The notes beneath the pieces are model-generated. The model was not told the DNA's origin, did not search any database, and saw only the letters and a list, made by a program, of their open reading frames with translations. A DNA stretch of 64,000 nt, from NCBI GenBank assembly GCA_963680875.1, contig OY804579.1, forward strand, positions 30,675,804 to 30,739,803. Direction: 5' to 3'. Each line of letters begins with the position of its first letter. The first letter of the stretch is position 1. Source of the DNA: Bathymodiolus brooksi. Lineage: Eukaryota > Mollusca > Bivalvia > Mytilida > Modiolidae. Made by a program: the position numbers and the translations under genes. This document shows positions 43,613-58,955 of the stretch, piece by piece.

Positions 43613-46600
43613 TGATAAAATAGTGATTGTAACTACCAACTATCACGGCTATGACAACTATAGATGTGATAAAGTACTGGTTGTAACTACCAACTATCAC
43701 GGCTATAACAACTATAAACGTGAAAAAATAGTGATTGTAGCTACCAACTGTCACGGCTATGACAACTATTGATGTGATCAAGTACTGATTGTAACTACCA
43801 ACTATCACGGGTATGACAACTATAGATGTGATCAAGTACTGATTGTAACTACCAACTATCACTGCTATGACAACAATAGATATGATAAAGTACTGATTGT
43901 AACTACCAACTGTCACGGCTATGCCACCTATTGATGTGATAAAATAGTGATTGTAACTACCAACTGTCACGGCTATGACAACTATAAATGTGATAAAGTA
44001 CTGATTGTAACTACCAACTATCACGGCTATGACAACAATAGATGTGATAAAGTACTGATTGTAACTACCAACTGTCACGGCTATGACAACTATAGATGTG
44101 ATAAAGTACTGATTGTATCTACCAAGTATCACGCTATCACAATTATAAATGTGATAAAGTACTGATTGTAACTACCAACTATCACGGCTATGAAAAATCT
44201 AGATGTGATAAAGTACTGATTGTAACTACCAACTTTCACGGCTACGACAACTGTAGATGGGATAAAGTACTGATTGTAACTACCAACTATCACGGCTACG
44301 ACAACCATTGATGTGATAAAGTACTGATGGTTACTACCAATTATCACGGCTACAACAACTATTGATGTGACAAAGTACTGATTGTAACTACTAACTGTCA
44401 CAGCTACGACAACTATTGATGTGATAAAGTACTGATTGTAACTACCAACTATCACGGCTATGACAACAATAGATGTGATAAAGTACTGGTTGAAACTACC
44501 AACTATCACGGCTATGACATCTATATATGTGATAAAGTACTTATTATAACTACCAACTATCACGGCTATGACAACTATAAATGTGAAAATATAGTGATTG
44601 TAACTACCAACTGTCACGGCTATGACAACTATTGATGTGATCAAGTACTGATTGTAACTACCAACTATCACGGGTATGACAACTATAGATGTGATCAAGT
44701 ACTGATTGTAACTACCAACTATCACGGGTATGACAACAATAGATGTGATAAAGTACTGATTGTAACTACCAACTGTCACGGCTATGACACCTATAGATGT
44801 GATAAAATAGTGATTGTAACTACCAACTGTCACGGCTATGACAACTATAGATGTGATAAAGTACTGATTGTAACTACCAACTATCACGGCTATGACAACA
44901 ATAGATGTGATAAAGTACTGATTGTAACTACCAACTATCACGCTATGACAATTATAAATGTGATAAAGTACTGATTGTAACTACCAACTATCACGCTATG
45001 AAAAATCTAGATGTGATAAAGTACTGATTGTAACTACCAACTTTCACGGCTACGACAACTGTAGATGGGATATAGTACTGATTGTAACTACCAACTATCA
45101 CGGCTACGACAACCATTGATGTGAAAAAGTACTGATGGTTACTACCAATTATCACGGCTACAACAACTATTGATGTGATAAAGTACTGATTGTAACTACT
45201 AACTGTCACAGCTACGACAACTATTGATGTGATAAAGTACTGATTGTAACTACCAACTATCACGGCTATGACAACAATAGATGTGATAAAGTACTGGTTG
45301 AAACTACCAACTATCACGGCTATGACATCTATATATGTGATAAAGTACTTATTATAACTACCAACTATCACGGCTATGACAACTATAAATATGAAAATAT
45401 AGTGATTGTAACTACCAACTGTCACGGCTATGACAACTATAGATGTGATAGAGTAGTGATTGTAACTAGTAACTATCACGGCTATGACAACTATATATGT
45501 GATAAAGTAGTGAGTGTAACTACCAACTATCAAGGCTATGACAACTGTAGATGTGATAAAGTACTGATTGTAGCTACCAACTGTCACGGCTTTGACAACA
45601 ATAGATGTGATAAAGCAGTGATTGTAACTACCAACTGTCACGGCTAGGACAACCATAGATGTGATAAAGAACTGCTTGTAACTACCAACTATCACGGCTA
45701 TGACAACTATAGATGTGATAAAGTACTGATTGTAACTACCAACTATCACGGCTATGACAACTATAGATGTAATAAAGTACTGATTGTAACTACCAACTAT
45801 CACGGATATGACAACTATAGATGTGATAAAGTAGTGATTGTAACTACCAACTATCACGGCTATGACAACTATAGATGTGATAAATTACTGATTGTAACTA
45901 CCAACTATCACGGCTATGAGAACTATAGATGTGATAAAGTACTGATTGTAACTACCAACTATCACCGCTATGACAACTATAGATGTGATAAAGTACTGCT
46001 TGTAACAACACACTATCGCAGCAATGACAACTATAGATGTGATAAAGTACTGATTGTAACTACCAACTATCACGGCTACGACAACTATAGATGTGATAAA
46101 GTACTGATTGTAGCTACCAACTATCACGGCTATGACAACTGTAGTTGTGATAAAGTAGTGATTGTAACTACCAACTGTCACGGCTTTGACAACAATATAT
46201 GTGATAAAGCAGTGATTGTAACTACCAACTGTCACGGCTAGGACAAACATAGATGTGATAAAGAACTGATTGTAACTACCAACTATCACGGCTATGACAA
46301 CTATAGGTGTGATAAAGTACTGAGTGTAACTACCAACTATCACGGCTATGACAACTATAGATGTGATAAAATAGTGATTGTAACTACCAACTATCACGGC
46401 TATGACAACTATAGATGTGATAAAGTACTGGTTGTAACTACCAACTATCACGGCTATGACATCTATAGATGTGATAAAGTACTTATTATAACTACCAACT
46501 ATCACGGCTATAACAACTAAAAATGTGAAAAAATAGTGATTGTAACTACCAACTGTCACGGCTATGACAACTATTGATGTGATCAAGTCCTGATTGTAAC

Positions 46601-47178
46601 TACCAACTATCACGGGTATGACAACTATAGATGTGATCAAGTACTGATTGTAACTACCAACTATCACGGGTATGACAACAATAGATGTGATAAAGTACTG
46701 ATTGTAACTACCAACTGTCACGGCTATGACACCTATAGATGTGATAAAATAGTGATTGTAACTACCAACTGTCACGGCTATGACAACTATAGATGTGATA
46801 AAGTACTGATTGTAACTACCAACTATCACGGCTATGAAAACAATAGATGTGATAAAGTACTGATTGTAACTACCAACTATCACTGCTATGATAACTATAG
46901 ATGTGATAAAGTACTGATTGTAAATACCAACTATCACGGCTATGACAACTATAGATGTGATAAAGTACTGATTGTAACTACCAACTATCACGGCTATGAA
47001 AAATCTAGATGTGATAAAGTACTGAGTGTAACTACCAACTTTCACGGCTACGACAACTGTAGATGGGATAAAGTACTGATTGTAACTACCAACTATCACG
47101 GCTACGACAACTATTGATGTGATAAAGTACTGATTGTAACTACCAACTATCACGGCTATGACAACTATAGATGTGATA
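43613..47178. repeat. About 4.0-kb higher-order block, copy 3 of 3, incomplete
   Basis: It follows copy 2 at 3,992 bp until about 47,178, where GATAGAGTAG is replaced by GATAAAGCAG, so about 430 bp of the block is missing. Visible substitutions are GTGAAAAAGTACTGATGG near 45,122 and ACTGAGTGTAAC near 47,022. Its last 0.4 kb is also the beginning of the 3,070-bp block that follows. Confidence 0.8.
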
Positions 47179-49860
47179 AAGCAGTGATTGTAACTACCAA
47201 CTGTCACGGCTAGGACAACCATAGATGTGATAAAGAACTGCTTGTAACTACCAACTATCACGGCTATGACAACTATAGATGTGATAAAGTACTGATTGTA
47301 ACTACCAACTATCACGGCTATGACAACTATAGATGTAATAAAGTACTGATTGTAACTACCAACTATCATGGCTATGACAACTATAGATGTGATAAAGTAG
47401 TGATTGTAACTACCAACTATCACGGCTATGACAACTATAGATGTGATAAAGTACTGATTGTAACTTCCAACTGTCACGGCTAAAACTATTGATGTGATAA
47501 AGTACTGATTGTAACTACCAACTATCACGGCTATGACAACTATAGATGTGATAAAGTAGTGATTGTATCTACCAATTGTCACGGCTATGACAACTATAAA
47601 TGTGATATGGTACTGATTGTAACTACCAACTATCACGGCTACGACAACTGTAGATGTGATAAAATACAGGTTGTAACTACCAACTATCACGGCTATGACA
47701 TCTATAGATGTGATAAAGTACTTATTATAACTACCAACTATCACGGCTATGACAACTATAAATGTGAAAAAATAGTGAGTGTAACTACCAACTGTCACGG
47801 CTATGACAACTATAGATGTGATAAAGTACTGATTGTAACTACCAACTATCACGGCTATGACAACTATAGATGTGATAAAGTAGTGATTGTAACTACCAAC
47901 TATCACGGCTATGACAACTATAGATGTGATAAAGTAGTGATTGTAACTACCAACTATCACGGCTATGACAACTATAGATGTGATAAAATACTGATTGTAA
48001 CTACCAACTATCACGGCTATGACAACTATAGGTGTGATAAAGTACTGATTGTAACTACATGTACCAACTATCACGGCTACTACTATAGATGTGATAAAGT
48101 AGTGATTGTAACTACCAACTATCACGGCTATGACAACTATAGATGTGATAAAGAAGTGATTGTAACTACCAACTATCACGGCTACAACTATAGATGTGAT
48201 AAAGTAGTGATTGTAACTACCAACTATCACGACTATGACAACTATAGATGTGATAAAGTACTGATTGTAACTACCAACTATCACGGCTACTACAACTATA
48301 GATGTGATAAAGTACTGATTGTAACTACCAGCTATCAGGGCTATGACAACAATAGATGTGATAAAGTACTGATTGAAACTACCAACTTTCACGTCTATGA
48401 CAACTATAGATGTGATAAAGTAGTGATTGTATCTACCAACTGTCACGGCTATGACAACTATAAATGTGATAATGTAGTGATTGTAACTACCAACTATCAC
48501 CGCTACGAAAACTGTAGATGTGATAAAATACTGATTGTAACTACCAACTATCACGCTATGACAATTATAAATGTGATAAAGTACTGGTTGTAACTACCAA
48601 CTATCACGGCTATGACATCTATAGATGTGATAAATTACTTATTATAACTACCAACTATCACCGCTATGACAACTATAAATGTGAAAAAATAGTGATTGTA
48701 AATACCAACTGTCACGGCTATGACAACTATTGATGTGATCAAGTACTGATTGTAACTACCAACTGTCACGGCTATGACAACAATAGATGTGATAAAATAG
48801 TGATTGTAACTACCAACTGTCACGGCTATGACAACAATAGATGTGATAAAGTACTGATTGTAACTACCAAATATCACGGCTATGACAACAATAGATGTGA
48901 TAAAGTACTGATTGTAACTACCAACTGCCACGGATACAACTATTGATGTGATAAAGTACTGATTGTAACTACCAACTATCACGGCTACTACAACTATAGA
49001 TGTGATAAAGTAGTGATTGTAACTACCAACTATCATGGCTATGACAACTATAGATGTGATAAAGTAGTGATTGTAACTGCCAACTATCACGGCTATGACA
49101 ACTATAGATGTGATAAAATACTGATTGTAACTACCAACTATCACGGCTATGACAACTATAGGTGTGATAAAGTACTGATTGTAACTACATGTACCAACTA
49201 TCACGGCTACTACTATAGATGTGATAAAGTAGTGATTGTAACTACCAACTATCACGGCTATGACAACTAAAGATTTGATATAGAAGTGATTGTAACTACC
49301 AACTATCACGGCTACAACTATAGATGTGATAAAGTAGTGATTGTAACTACCAACTATCACGACTATGACAACTATAGATGTGATAAAGTACTGATTGTAA
49401 CTACCAACTATCACGGCTACTACAACTATAGATGTGATAAAGTACTGATTGTAACTACCAACTATCAGGGCTATGACAACAATAGATGTGATAAAGTACT
49501 GATTGAAACTACCAACTTTCACGGCTATGACAACTGTAGATGTGATAAAGTAGTGATTGTAACTACCAACTATCACGGCTATGACAACTATAGATGTGAT
49601 AAAGTACTGATTGTAACTACCAACTATCACGCTATGACAATTATAAATGTGATAAAGTACTGATTGTAACTACCAACTATCACGGCTATGAAAAATCTAG
49701 ATGTGATAAAGTACTGATTGTAACTACCAACTTTCACGGCTACGACAACTGTAGATGGGATAAAGTACTGATTGTAACTACCAACTATCACGGCTACGAC
49801 AACTATTGATGTGATAAAGTACTGATTGTAACTACCAACTATCACGGCTATGAAAACAAT
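46791..49860. repeat. 3,070-bp higher-order block, copy 1
   Basis: It is repeated directly at an offset of 3,070 bp (57 units less 8 bp). It contains two 60-bp units with ACATGTACC (near 48,057 and 49,187), a CAGGGCTATG unit, a GATATGG unit near 47,605 and a TCTAAAGATTTGATATAG-like decayed unit near 49,268. The + strand frame 47559-48593 (344 codons) and the - strand frame 48635-49630 (331 codons) give the same translation as their counterparts in copy 2. Confidence 0.85.
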
Positions 49861-52800
49861 AGATGTGATAAAGTACTGATTGTAACTACCAACTATCACG
49901 GCTATGAAAACAATAGATGTGATAAAGTACTGATTGTAACTACCAACTATCACTGCTATGATAACTATAGATGTGATAAAGTACTGATTGTAAATACCAA
50001 CTATCACGGCTATGACAACTATAGATGTGATAAAGTACTGATTGTAACTACCAACTATCACGGCTATGAAAAATCTAGATGTGATAAAGTACTGAGTGTA
50101 ACTACCAACTTTCACGGCTACGACAACTGTAGATGGGATAAAGTACTGATTGTAACTACCAACTATCACGGCTACGACAACTATTGATGTGATAAAGTAC
50201 TGATTGTAACTACCAACTATCACGGCTATGACAACTATAGATGTGATAAAGCAGTGATTGTAACTACCAACTGTCACGGCTAGGACAACCATAGATGTGA
50301 TAAAGAACTGCTTGTAACTACCAACTATCACGGCTATGACAACTATAGATGTGATAAAGTACTGATTGTAACTACCAACTATCACGGCTATGACAACTAT
50401 AGATGTAATAAAGTACTGATTGTAACTACCAACTATCATGGCTATGACAACTATAGATGTGATAAAGTAGTGATTGTAACTACCAACTATCACGGCTATG
50501 ACAACTATAGATGTGATAAAGTACTGATTGTAACTTCCAACTGTCACGGCTAAAACTATTGATGTGATAAAGTACTGATTGTAACTACCAACTATCACGG
50601 CTATGACAACTATAGATGTGATAAAGTAGTGATTGTATCTACCAATTGTCACGGCTATGACAACTATAAATGTGATATGGTACTGATTGTAACTACCAAC
50701 TATCACGGCTACGACAACTGTAGATGTGATAAAATACAGGTTGTAACTACCAACTATCACGGCTATGACATCTATAGATGTGATAAAGTACTTATTATAA
50801 CTACCAACTATCACGGCTATGACAACTATAAATGTGAAAAAATAGTGAGTGTAACTACCAACTGTCACGGCTATGACAACTATAGATGTGATAAAGTACT
50901 GATTGTAACTACCAACTATCACGGCTATGACAACTATAGATGTGATAAAGTAGTGATTGTAACTACCAACTATCACGGCTATGACAACTATAGATGTGAT
51001 AAAGTAGTGATTGTAACTACCAACTATCACGGCTATGACAACTATAGATGTGATAAAATACTGATTGTAACTACCAACTATCACGGCTATGACAACTATA
51101 GGTGTGATAAAGTACTGATTGTAACTACATGTACCAACTATCACGGCTACTACTATAGATGTGATAAAGTAGTGATTGTAACTACCAACTATCACGGCTA
51201 TGACAACTATAGATGTGATAAAGAAGTGATTGTAACTACCAACTATCACGGCTACAACTATAGATGTGATAAAGTAGTGATTGTAACTACCAACTATCAC
51301 GACTATGACAACTATAGATGTGATAAAGTACTGATTGTAACTACCAACTATCACGGCTACTACAACTATAGATGTGATAAAGTACTGATTGTAACTACCA
51401 GCTATCAGGGCTATGACAACAATAGATGTGATAAAGTACTGATTGAAACTACCAACTTTCACGTCTATGACAACTATAGATGTGATAAAGTAGTGATTGT
51501 ATCTACCAACTGTCACGGCTATGACAACTATAAATGTGATAATGTAGTGATTGTAACTACCAACTATCACCGCTACGAAAACTGTAGATGTGATAAAATA
51601 CTGATTGTAACTACCAACTATCACGCTATGACAATTATAAATGTGATAAAGTACTGGTTGTAACTACCAACTATCACGGCTATGACATCTATAGATGTGA
51701 TAAATTACTTATTATAACTACCAACTATCACCGCTATGACAACTATAAATGTGAAAAAATAGTGATTGTAAATACCAACTGTCACGGCTATGACAACTAT
51801 TGATGTGATCAAGTACTGATTGTAACTACCAACTGTCACGGCTATGACAACAATAGATGTGATAAAATAGTGATTGTAACTACCAACTGTCACGGCTATG
51901 ACAACAATAGATGTGATAAAGTACTGATTGTAACTACCAAATATCACGGCTATGACAACAATAGATGTGATAAAGTACTGATTGTAACTACCAACTGCCA
52001 CGGATACAACTATTGATGTGATAAAGTACTGATTGTAACTACCAACTATCACGGCTACTACAACTATAGATGTGATAAAGTAGTGATTGTAACTACCAAC
52101 TATCATGGCTATGACAACTATAGATGTGATAAAGTAGTGATTGTAACTGCCAACTATCACGGCTATGACAACTATAGATGTGATAAAATACTGATTGTAA
52201 CTACCAACTATCACGGCTATGACAACTATAGGTGTGATAAAGTACTGATTGTAACTACATGTACCAACTATCACGGCTACTACTATAGATGTGATAAAGT
52301 AGTGATTGTAACTACCAACTATCACGGCTATGACAACTAAAGATTTGATATAGAAGTGATTGTAACTACCAACTATCACGGCTACAACTATAGATGTGAT
52401 AAAGTAGTGATTGTAACTACCAACTATCACGACTATGACAACTATAGATGTGATAAAGTACTGATTGTAACTACCAACTATCACGGCTACTACAACTATA
52501 GATGTGATAAAGTACTGATTGTAACTACCAACTATCAGGGCTATGACAACAATAGATGTGATAAAGTACTGATTGAAACTACCAACTTTCACGGCTATGA
52601 CAACTGTAGATGTGATAAAGTAGTGATTGTAACTACCAACTATCACGGCTATGACAACTATAGATGTGATAAAGTACTGATTGTAACTACCAACTATCAC
52701 GCTATGACAATTATAAATGTGATAAAGTACTGATTGTAACTACCAACTATCACGGCTATGAAAAATCTAGATGTGATAAAGTACTGATTGTAACTACCAA

Positions 52801-52900
52801 CTTTCACGGCTACGACAACTGTAGATGGGATAAAGTACTGATTGTAACTACCAACTATCACGGCTACGACAACTATTGATGTGATAAAGTACTGATTGTA
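49861..52900. repeat. 3,070-bp higher-order block, copy 2
   Basis: Corresponding frames at 50629-51663 and 51705-52700 translate identically to those of copy 1, and I see no difference at base level where I compared. Homology stops near 52,900 (GTAGCTACTAAC instead of GTAACTACCAAC), about 30 bp before a full period. Confidence 0.85.
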
Positions 52901-53299
52901 GCTACTAACTGTCACAGCTACGACAACTATTGATGTGATAAAGTACTGATTGTAACTACTAACTATCACGGCTATGACAACAATAGATGTGATAAAGTAC
53001 TGGTTGTAACTACCAACTGTCACGGCTATGACATCTATATATGTGATAAAGTACTTATTATAACTACCAACTATCACGGCTATGACAACTATAAATGTGA
53101 AAATATAGTGATTGTAACTACCAACTGTCACGGCTATGACAACTATAGATGTGATAGAGTAGTGATTGTAACTAGTAACTATCACGGCTATGACAACTAT
53201 ATATGTGATAAAGTAGTGAGTGTAACTACCAACTATCACGGCTATGACAACTGTAGATGTGATAAAGTACTGATTGTAGCTACCAACTGTCACGGCTTT

Positions 53300-55380
53300 G
53301 ACAACAATAGATGTGATAAAGCAGTGATTGTAACTACCAACTGTCACGGCTAGGACAACCATAGATGTGATAAAGAACTGCTTGTAACTACCAACTATCA
53401 CGGCTATGACAACTATAGATGTGATAAAGTACTGATTGTAACTACCAACTATCACGGCTATGACAACTATAGATGTAATAAAGTACAGATTGTAACTACC
53501 AACTTTCATGGCTATGACAACTATAGATGTGATAAAGTAGTGATTGTAACTACCAACTATCACGGCTATGACAACTATAGATGTGATAAAGTACTGATTG
53601 TAACTTCCAACTGTCACGGCTAAAACTATTGATGTGATAAAGTACTGATTGTAACTACCAACTATCACGGCTATGACAACTATAGATGTGATAAAGTAGT
53701 GATTGTATCTACCAATTGTCACGGCTATGACAACTATAAATGTGATATGGTACTGATTGTAACTACCAACTATCACGGCTACGACAACTGTAGATGTGAT
53801 AAAATACAGGTTGTAACTACCAACTATCACGGCTATGACATCTATAGATGTGATAAAGTACTTATTATAACTACCAACTATCACGGCTATGACAACTATA
53901 AATGTGAAAAAATAGTGATTGTAACTACCAACTGTCACGGCTATGACAACTATAGATGTGATAAAGTACTGATTGTAACTACCAACTATCACGGCTATGA
54001 CAACTATAGATGTGATAAAGTAGTGATTGTAACTACCAACTATCACGGCTATGACAACTATTGATGTGATAAAGTACTGATTGTAACTACCAACTATTAC
54101 GGGTATAACGACTATAGATGTGATCAAGTAATGATTGTAACTACCAACTATCACGGGTATGATAACTATAGATGTGATAAAGTACTGATTGTAACTACCA
54201 ACTATCACGGCTATGACAACAATAGATGTGATAAAGTACTGATTGTAACTACCAACTATCACGGCTATGAAAACTATAGATGTGATAAAGTACTGATTGT
54301 AAATACCAACTATCACGGCTATGACAACTATAGATGTGATAAAGTACTGATTGTAGCTACCAACTATCACGGCTATGACAACAATAGATGTGATAAAGTA
54401 GTGATTGTAACTACCAACTATCACGGCTATGACAACTATAGATGTGATAAAGTAGTGATTGTAACTACCAACTATCACGGCTATGACAACTATAGATGTG
54501 ATAAAATACTGATTGTAACTACCAACTATCACGGCTATGACAACTATAGGTGTGATAAAGTACTGATTGTAACTACATGTACCAACTATCACGGCTACTA
54601 CTATAGATGTGATAAAATAGTGATTGTAACTACCAACTATCACGGCTATGACAACTATAGATGTGATAAAGAAGTGATTGTAACTACCAACTATCACGGC
54701 TACAACTATAGATGTGATAAAGTAGTGATTGTAACTACCAACTATCACGACTATGACAACTATAGATGTGATAAAGTACTGATTGTAACTACCAACTATC
54801 ACGGCTACTACAACTATAGATGTGATAAAGTACTGATTGTAACTACCAGCTATCAGGGCTATGACAACAATAGATGTGATAAAGTACTGATTGAAACTAC
54901 CAACTTTCACGTCTATGACAACTATAGATGTGATAAAGTAGTGATTGTATCTACCAACTGTCACGGCTATGACAACTATAAATGTGATAATGTAGTGATT
55001 GTAACTACCAACTATCACCGCTACGAAAACGGTAGATGTGATAAAATACTGATTGTAACTACCAACTATCAGGGCTATGACAACAATAGATGTGATAAAG
55101 TACTGATTGAAACTACCAACTTTCACGGCTATGACAACTGTAGATGTGATAAAGTAGTGATTGTAACTACCAACTATCACGGCTATGACAACTATAGATG
55201 TGATAAAGTAGTGATTGTATCTACCAACTGTCTCGGCTATGACAACTATAAATGTGATAATGTAGTAATTGTAACTACCAACTATCACGGCTACGAAAAC
55301 TGTAGATGTGATAAAATACTGATTGTAACTACCAACTATCACGCTATGACAATTATAAATGTGATAAAGTACTGGTTGTA
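53300..55380. repeat. Broken third copy of the 3,070-bp block with unit insertions
   Basis: The offset to copy 2 is 3,070 bp from about 53,300 to 54,064. It becomes 3,448 bp at the ACATGTACC unit (54,575) and 3,718 bp at the 53-bp unit near 55,343. The steps are exactly +378 (seven units, about 54,065-54,440) and +270 (five units, between about 54.85 and 55.3 kb, including a second CAGGGCTATG unit at 55,067). Growth and loss by whole units is therefore directly visible. Confidence 0.75.
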
Positions 55381-58300
55381 ACTACCAACTATCACGGCTA
55401 TGACATCTATAGATGTGATAAAGTACTTATTATTACTACCAACTATCACCGCTATGACAACTATAAATGTGAAAAAATAGTGATTGTAACTATCAACTGT
55501 CACGGCTATGACAACTATTGATGTGATCAAGTTTTGATTGTAACTACCAACTATCACGGGTATGACAACAATATATGTGATAAAGTACTGATTGTAACTA
55601 CCAACTGTCACGGCTATGACAACTATAGATGTGATAAAATAGTGATTGTAACTACCAACTGTCACGGCTATGACAACTATATATGTGATAAAGTACTGAT
55701 TGTAACTACCAACTATCACGGCTATGACAACAATAGATGTGATAAAGTACTGATTGTAACTACCAACTGTCACGGATACAACTATTGATGTGATAAAGTA
55801 TTTATTGTAACTACCAACTATCACGGCTACTACAACAATAGAAGTGATAAAGTACTGATTGTAACTACCAACTGTTACGGATACAACTATTGATGTGATA
55901 AAGTACTTATTGTAACTACCAACTATCACGGCTATGACAACTATAGATGTGATACAGAAGTGATTGTAACTACCAACTATCACGGCTATGACAACTATAG
56001 ATGTGATAAAATACTGATTGTAACTACCAACTATCACGGCTATGACAACTATAGGTGTGATAAATTAGTGATTGTAACTACCAACTATCACGGCTACGAC
56101 AACTGTAGATGGGATAAAGTAGTGATTGTAACTACCAACTATCACGGCTACGACAACCATTGATGTGATAAAGTACTGATTGTAACTACCAACTATCACA
56201 GCTATGACAACTATTGATGTGATAAAGTAATGATTGTAACTACTAACTATCACGGCTATGACAACTATAGATGTGATAAAATACCGATTGTAACTACCAA
56301 CTATCACGCTATGACAACTATAGGTGTGATAAATTAGTGATTGTAACTACCAACTATCACGGCTATGACAGCAATAGATGTGATAAAGTACTGATTAAAA
56401 CTACTAACTTTCACGGCTATGACAACTGTAGATGTGATAAAGTAGTGATTGTAACTACCAACTATCACGGCTATGACAACTATAGATGTGATAAAGTAGT
56501 GATTGCATCTACCAACTCTCACGGCTATGACAATTATAAATGTGATAATGTACTGATAGTAACTACCAACTATCACGGCTACGACAACTGTAGATGTGAT
56601 AAAATACTGATTGTAACTACCAACTATCACGGCTATGACAATTATAAATGTGATATAGTACTGATTATAACTACCAACTATCACGGCTACGACAACTGTA
56701 GATGGGATAAAGTAGTGATTGTAACTACCAACTATCACGGCTACGACAACCATTGATGTGATAAAGTACTGATTGTAACTACCAACTATCACAGCTATGA
56801 CAACTATTGATGTGATAAAGTAATGATTGTAACTACTAACTATCACGGCTACGACAACTATTGATGTGATAAAGTACTGATTGTAACTACCAACTATCAC
56901 GGCTATGACAACAATAAATGTGATAAAGTACTGGTTGTAACTACCAACTATCACGCTATGACATCTATAGATGTGATAAAGTACTTATTATAACTACCAA
57001 CTATCACCGCTATGACAACTATAAATGTGAAAAAATAGTGATTGTAACTACCAACTGTCACGGCTATGACAACTATTGATGTGATCAAGTACTGATTGTA
57101 ACTACCAACTATCACGGGTATGACAACAATGGATGTGATAAAGTACTGATTGTAACTACCAACTGTCACGGCTATGACAACTATAGATGTGATAAAATAG
57201 TGATTGTAACTACCAACTATCACGGCTATGACAACAATAGATGTGATAAAGTACTGATTGTAACTACCAACTGTCACAGATACAACTATTGATGTGATAA
57301 AGTACTGATTGTAACTACCAACTATCACGGCTACTACAACTATAGATGTGATAAAGTACTGATTGTAACTACCAACTATCACGGCTATGACAACTATAGA
57401 TGTGATAAAGTAGTGATTGTAACTACCAACTATCACGGCTATGACAACTATAGATGTGATAAAATACTGATTGTAACTACCAACTATCACGGCTATGACA
57501 ACTATAGGTGTGATAAATTAGTGATTGTAACTACCAACTATCACGGCTACAACTATAGTTGTGATAAAGTAGTGATTGTAACTACCAACGATCATGGCTA
57601 TGACAGCAATAGATGTGATAAAGTACTGATTGAAACTACCAACTTTCACGGCTATGACAACTGTAGATGTGATAAAGTAGTGATTGTAAATACCAACTAT
57701 CACGGCTATGACAACTATAGATGTGATAAAGTAGTGATTGTATCTACCAACTGTCACGGCAATGACAATTATAAATGTGATAATGTACTGATTGTAACTA
57801 CCAACTATCACGGCTACGGCAACTGTAGATGTGATAAAATACTGATTGTAACTACCAACTATCACGGCTATGACAATTATAAATGTGATAAAGTACTGAT
57901 TGTAAATACCAACTATCATGGCTATGAAAACTCTAGATGTGATAAAGTACTGATTGTAAATACCAACTATCACGGCTACGACAACTGTAGATGGGATAAA
58001 GTAGTGATTGTAACTACCAACTATCACGGCTACGACAACCATTGATGTGATAAAGTACTGATTGTAACTACCAACTATCACAGCTATGACAACTATTGAT
58101 GTGATAAAGTAATGATTGTAACTACTAACTATCACGGCTACGACAACTATTGATGTGATAAAGTACTGGCTGTAACTACCAACTATCACGGCTATGACAT
58201 CTATATATGTGATAAAGTACTTATTATAACTACCAACTATCACGGCTATGACAACTATGAATGTGAAAAAATAGTGATTGTAACTACCAACTGTCACGCC

Positions 58301-58629
58301 AATGACAACTAAAGATGTGATAAAGTAGTGATTGTAACTACCAACTATCACGGCTATGACAACTATAGATGTGATAAAGTACTGATTGTAACTACCAACT
58401 GTCACGGATACAACTATTGATGTGATAAAGTACTGATTGTAACTACCAACTATCACGGCTACTACAACTATAGATGTGATAAAGTAGTGATTGTAACTAC
58501 CAACTATCACGGCTATGACAACTATAGATGTGATAAAGTAGTGATTGTAACTACCAACTATGACGCTATGACAACTATAGATGTGATAAAATACTGATTG
58601 TAACTACCAACTATCACGGCTATGACAAC

Positions 58630-58955
58630 TATAGCTGTGATAAAGTAGTGATTGTAACTACCAACTATCACGGCTATGACAACTATAGATGTGATAAAGT
58701 AGTGATTGTAACTAGGAACTATCACGGCTATGACAACTATAGATGTGATAAAGTAGTGATTGTAACTACCAACTATCACGGCTATGACAACTATAGCTGT
58801 GATAAAGTAGTGATTGTAACTACCAACTATCACGGCTATGACAACTATAGATGTGATAAAGTAGTGATTGTAACTAGGAACTATCACGGCTATGACAACT
58901 ATAGATGTGATAAAGTACTGATTGTAACTACCAACTATCACGGCTATGACAACTG
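58630..58955. repeat. 162-bp (three-unit) tandem duplication
   Basis: A trimer containing TATAGCTGTGATAAAG (AGCTG at 58,633 and 58,795) and a GTAACTAGGAAC unit (near 58,710 and 58,872) is repeated at an offset of exactly 162 bp. It is the shortest clean higher-order repeat that I found in the window. Confidence 0.75.
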
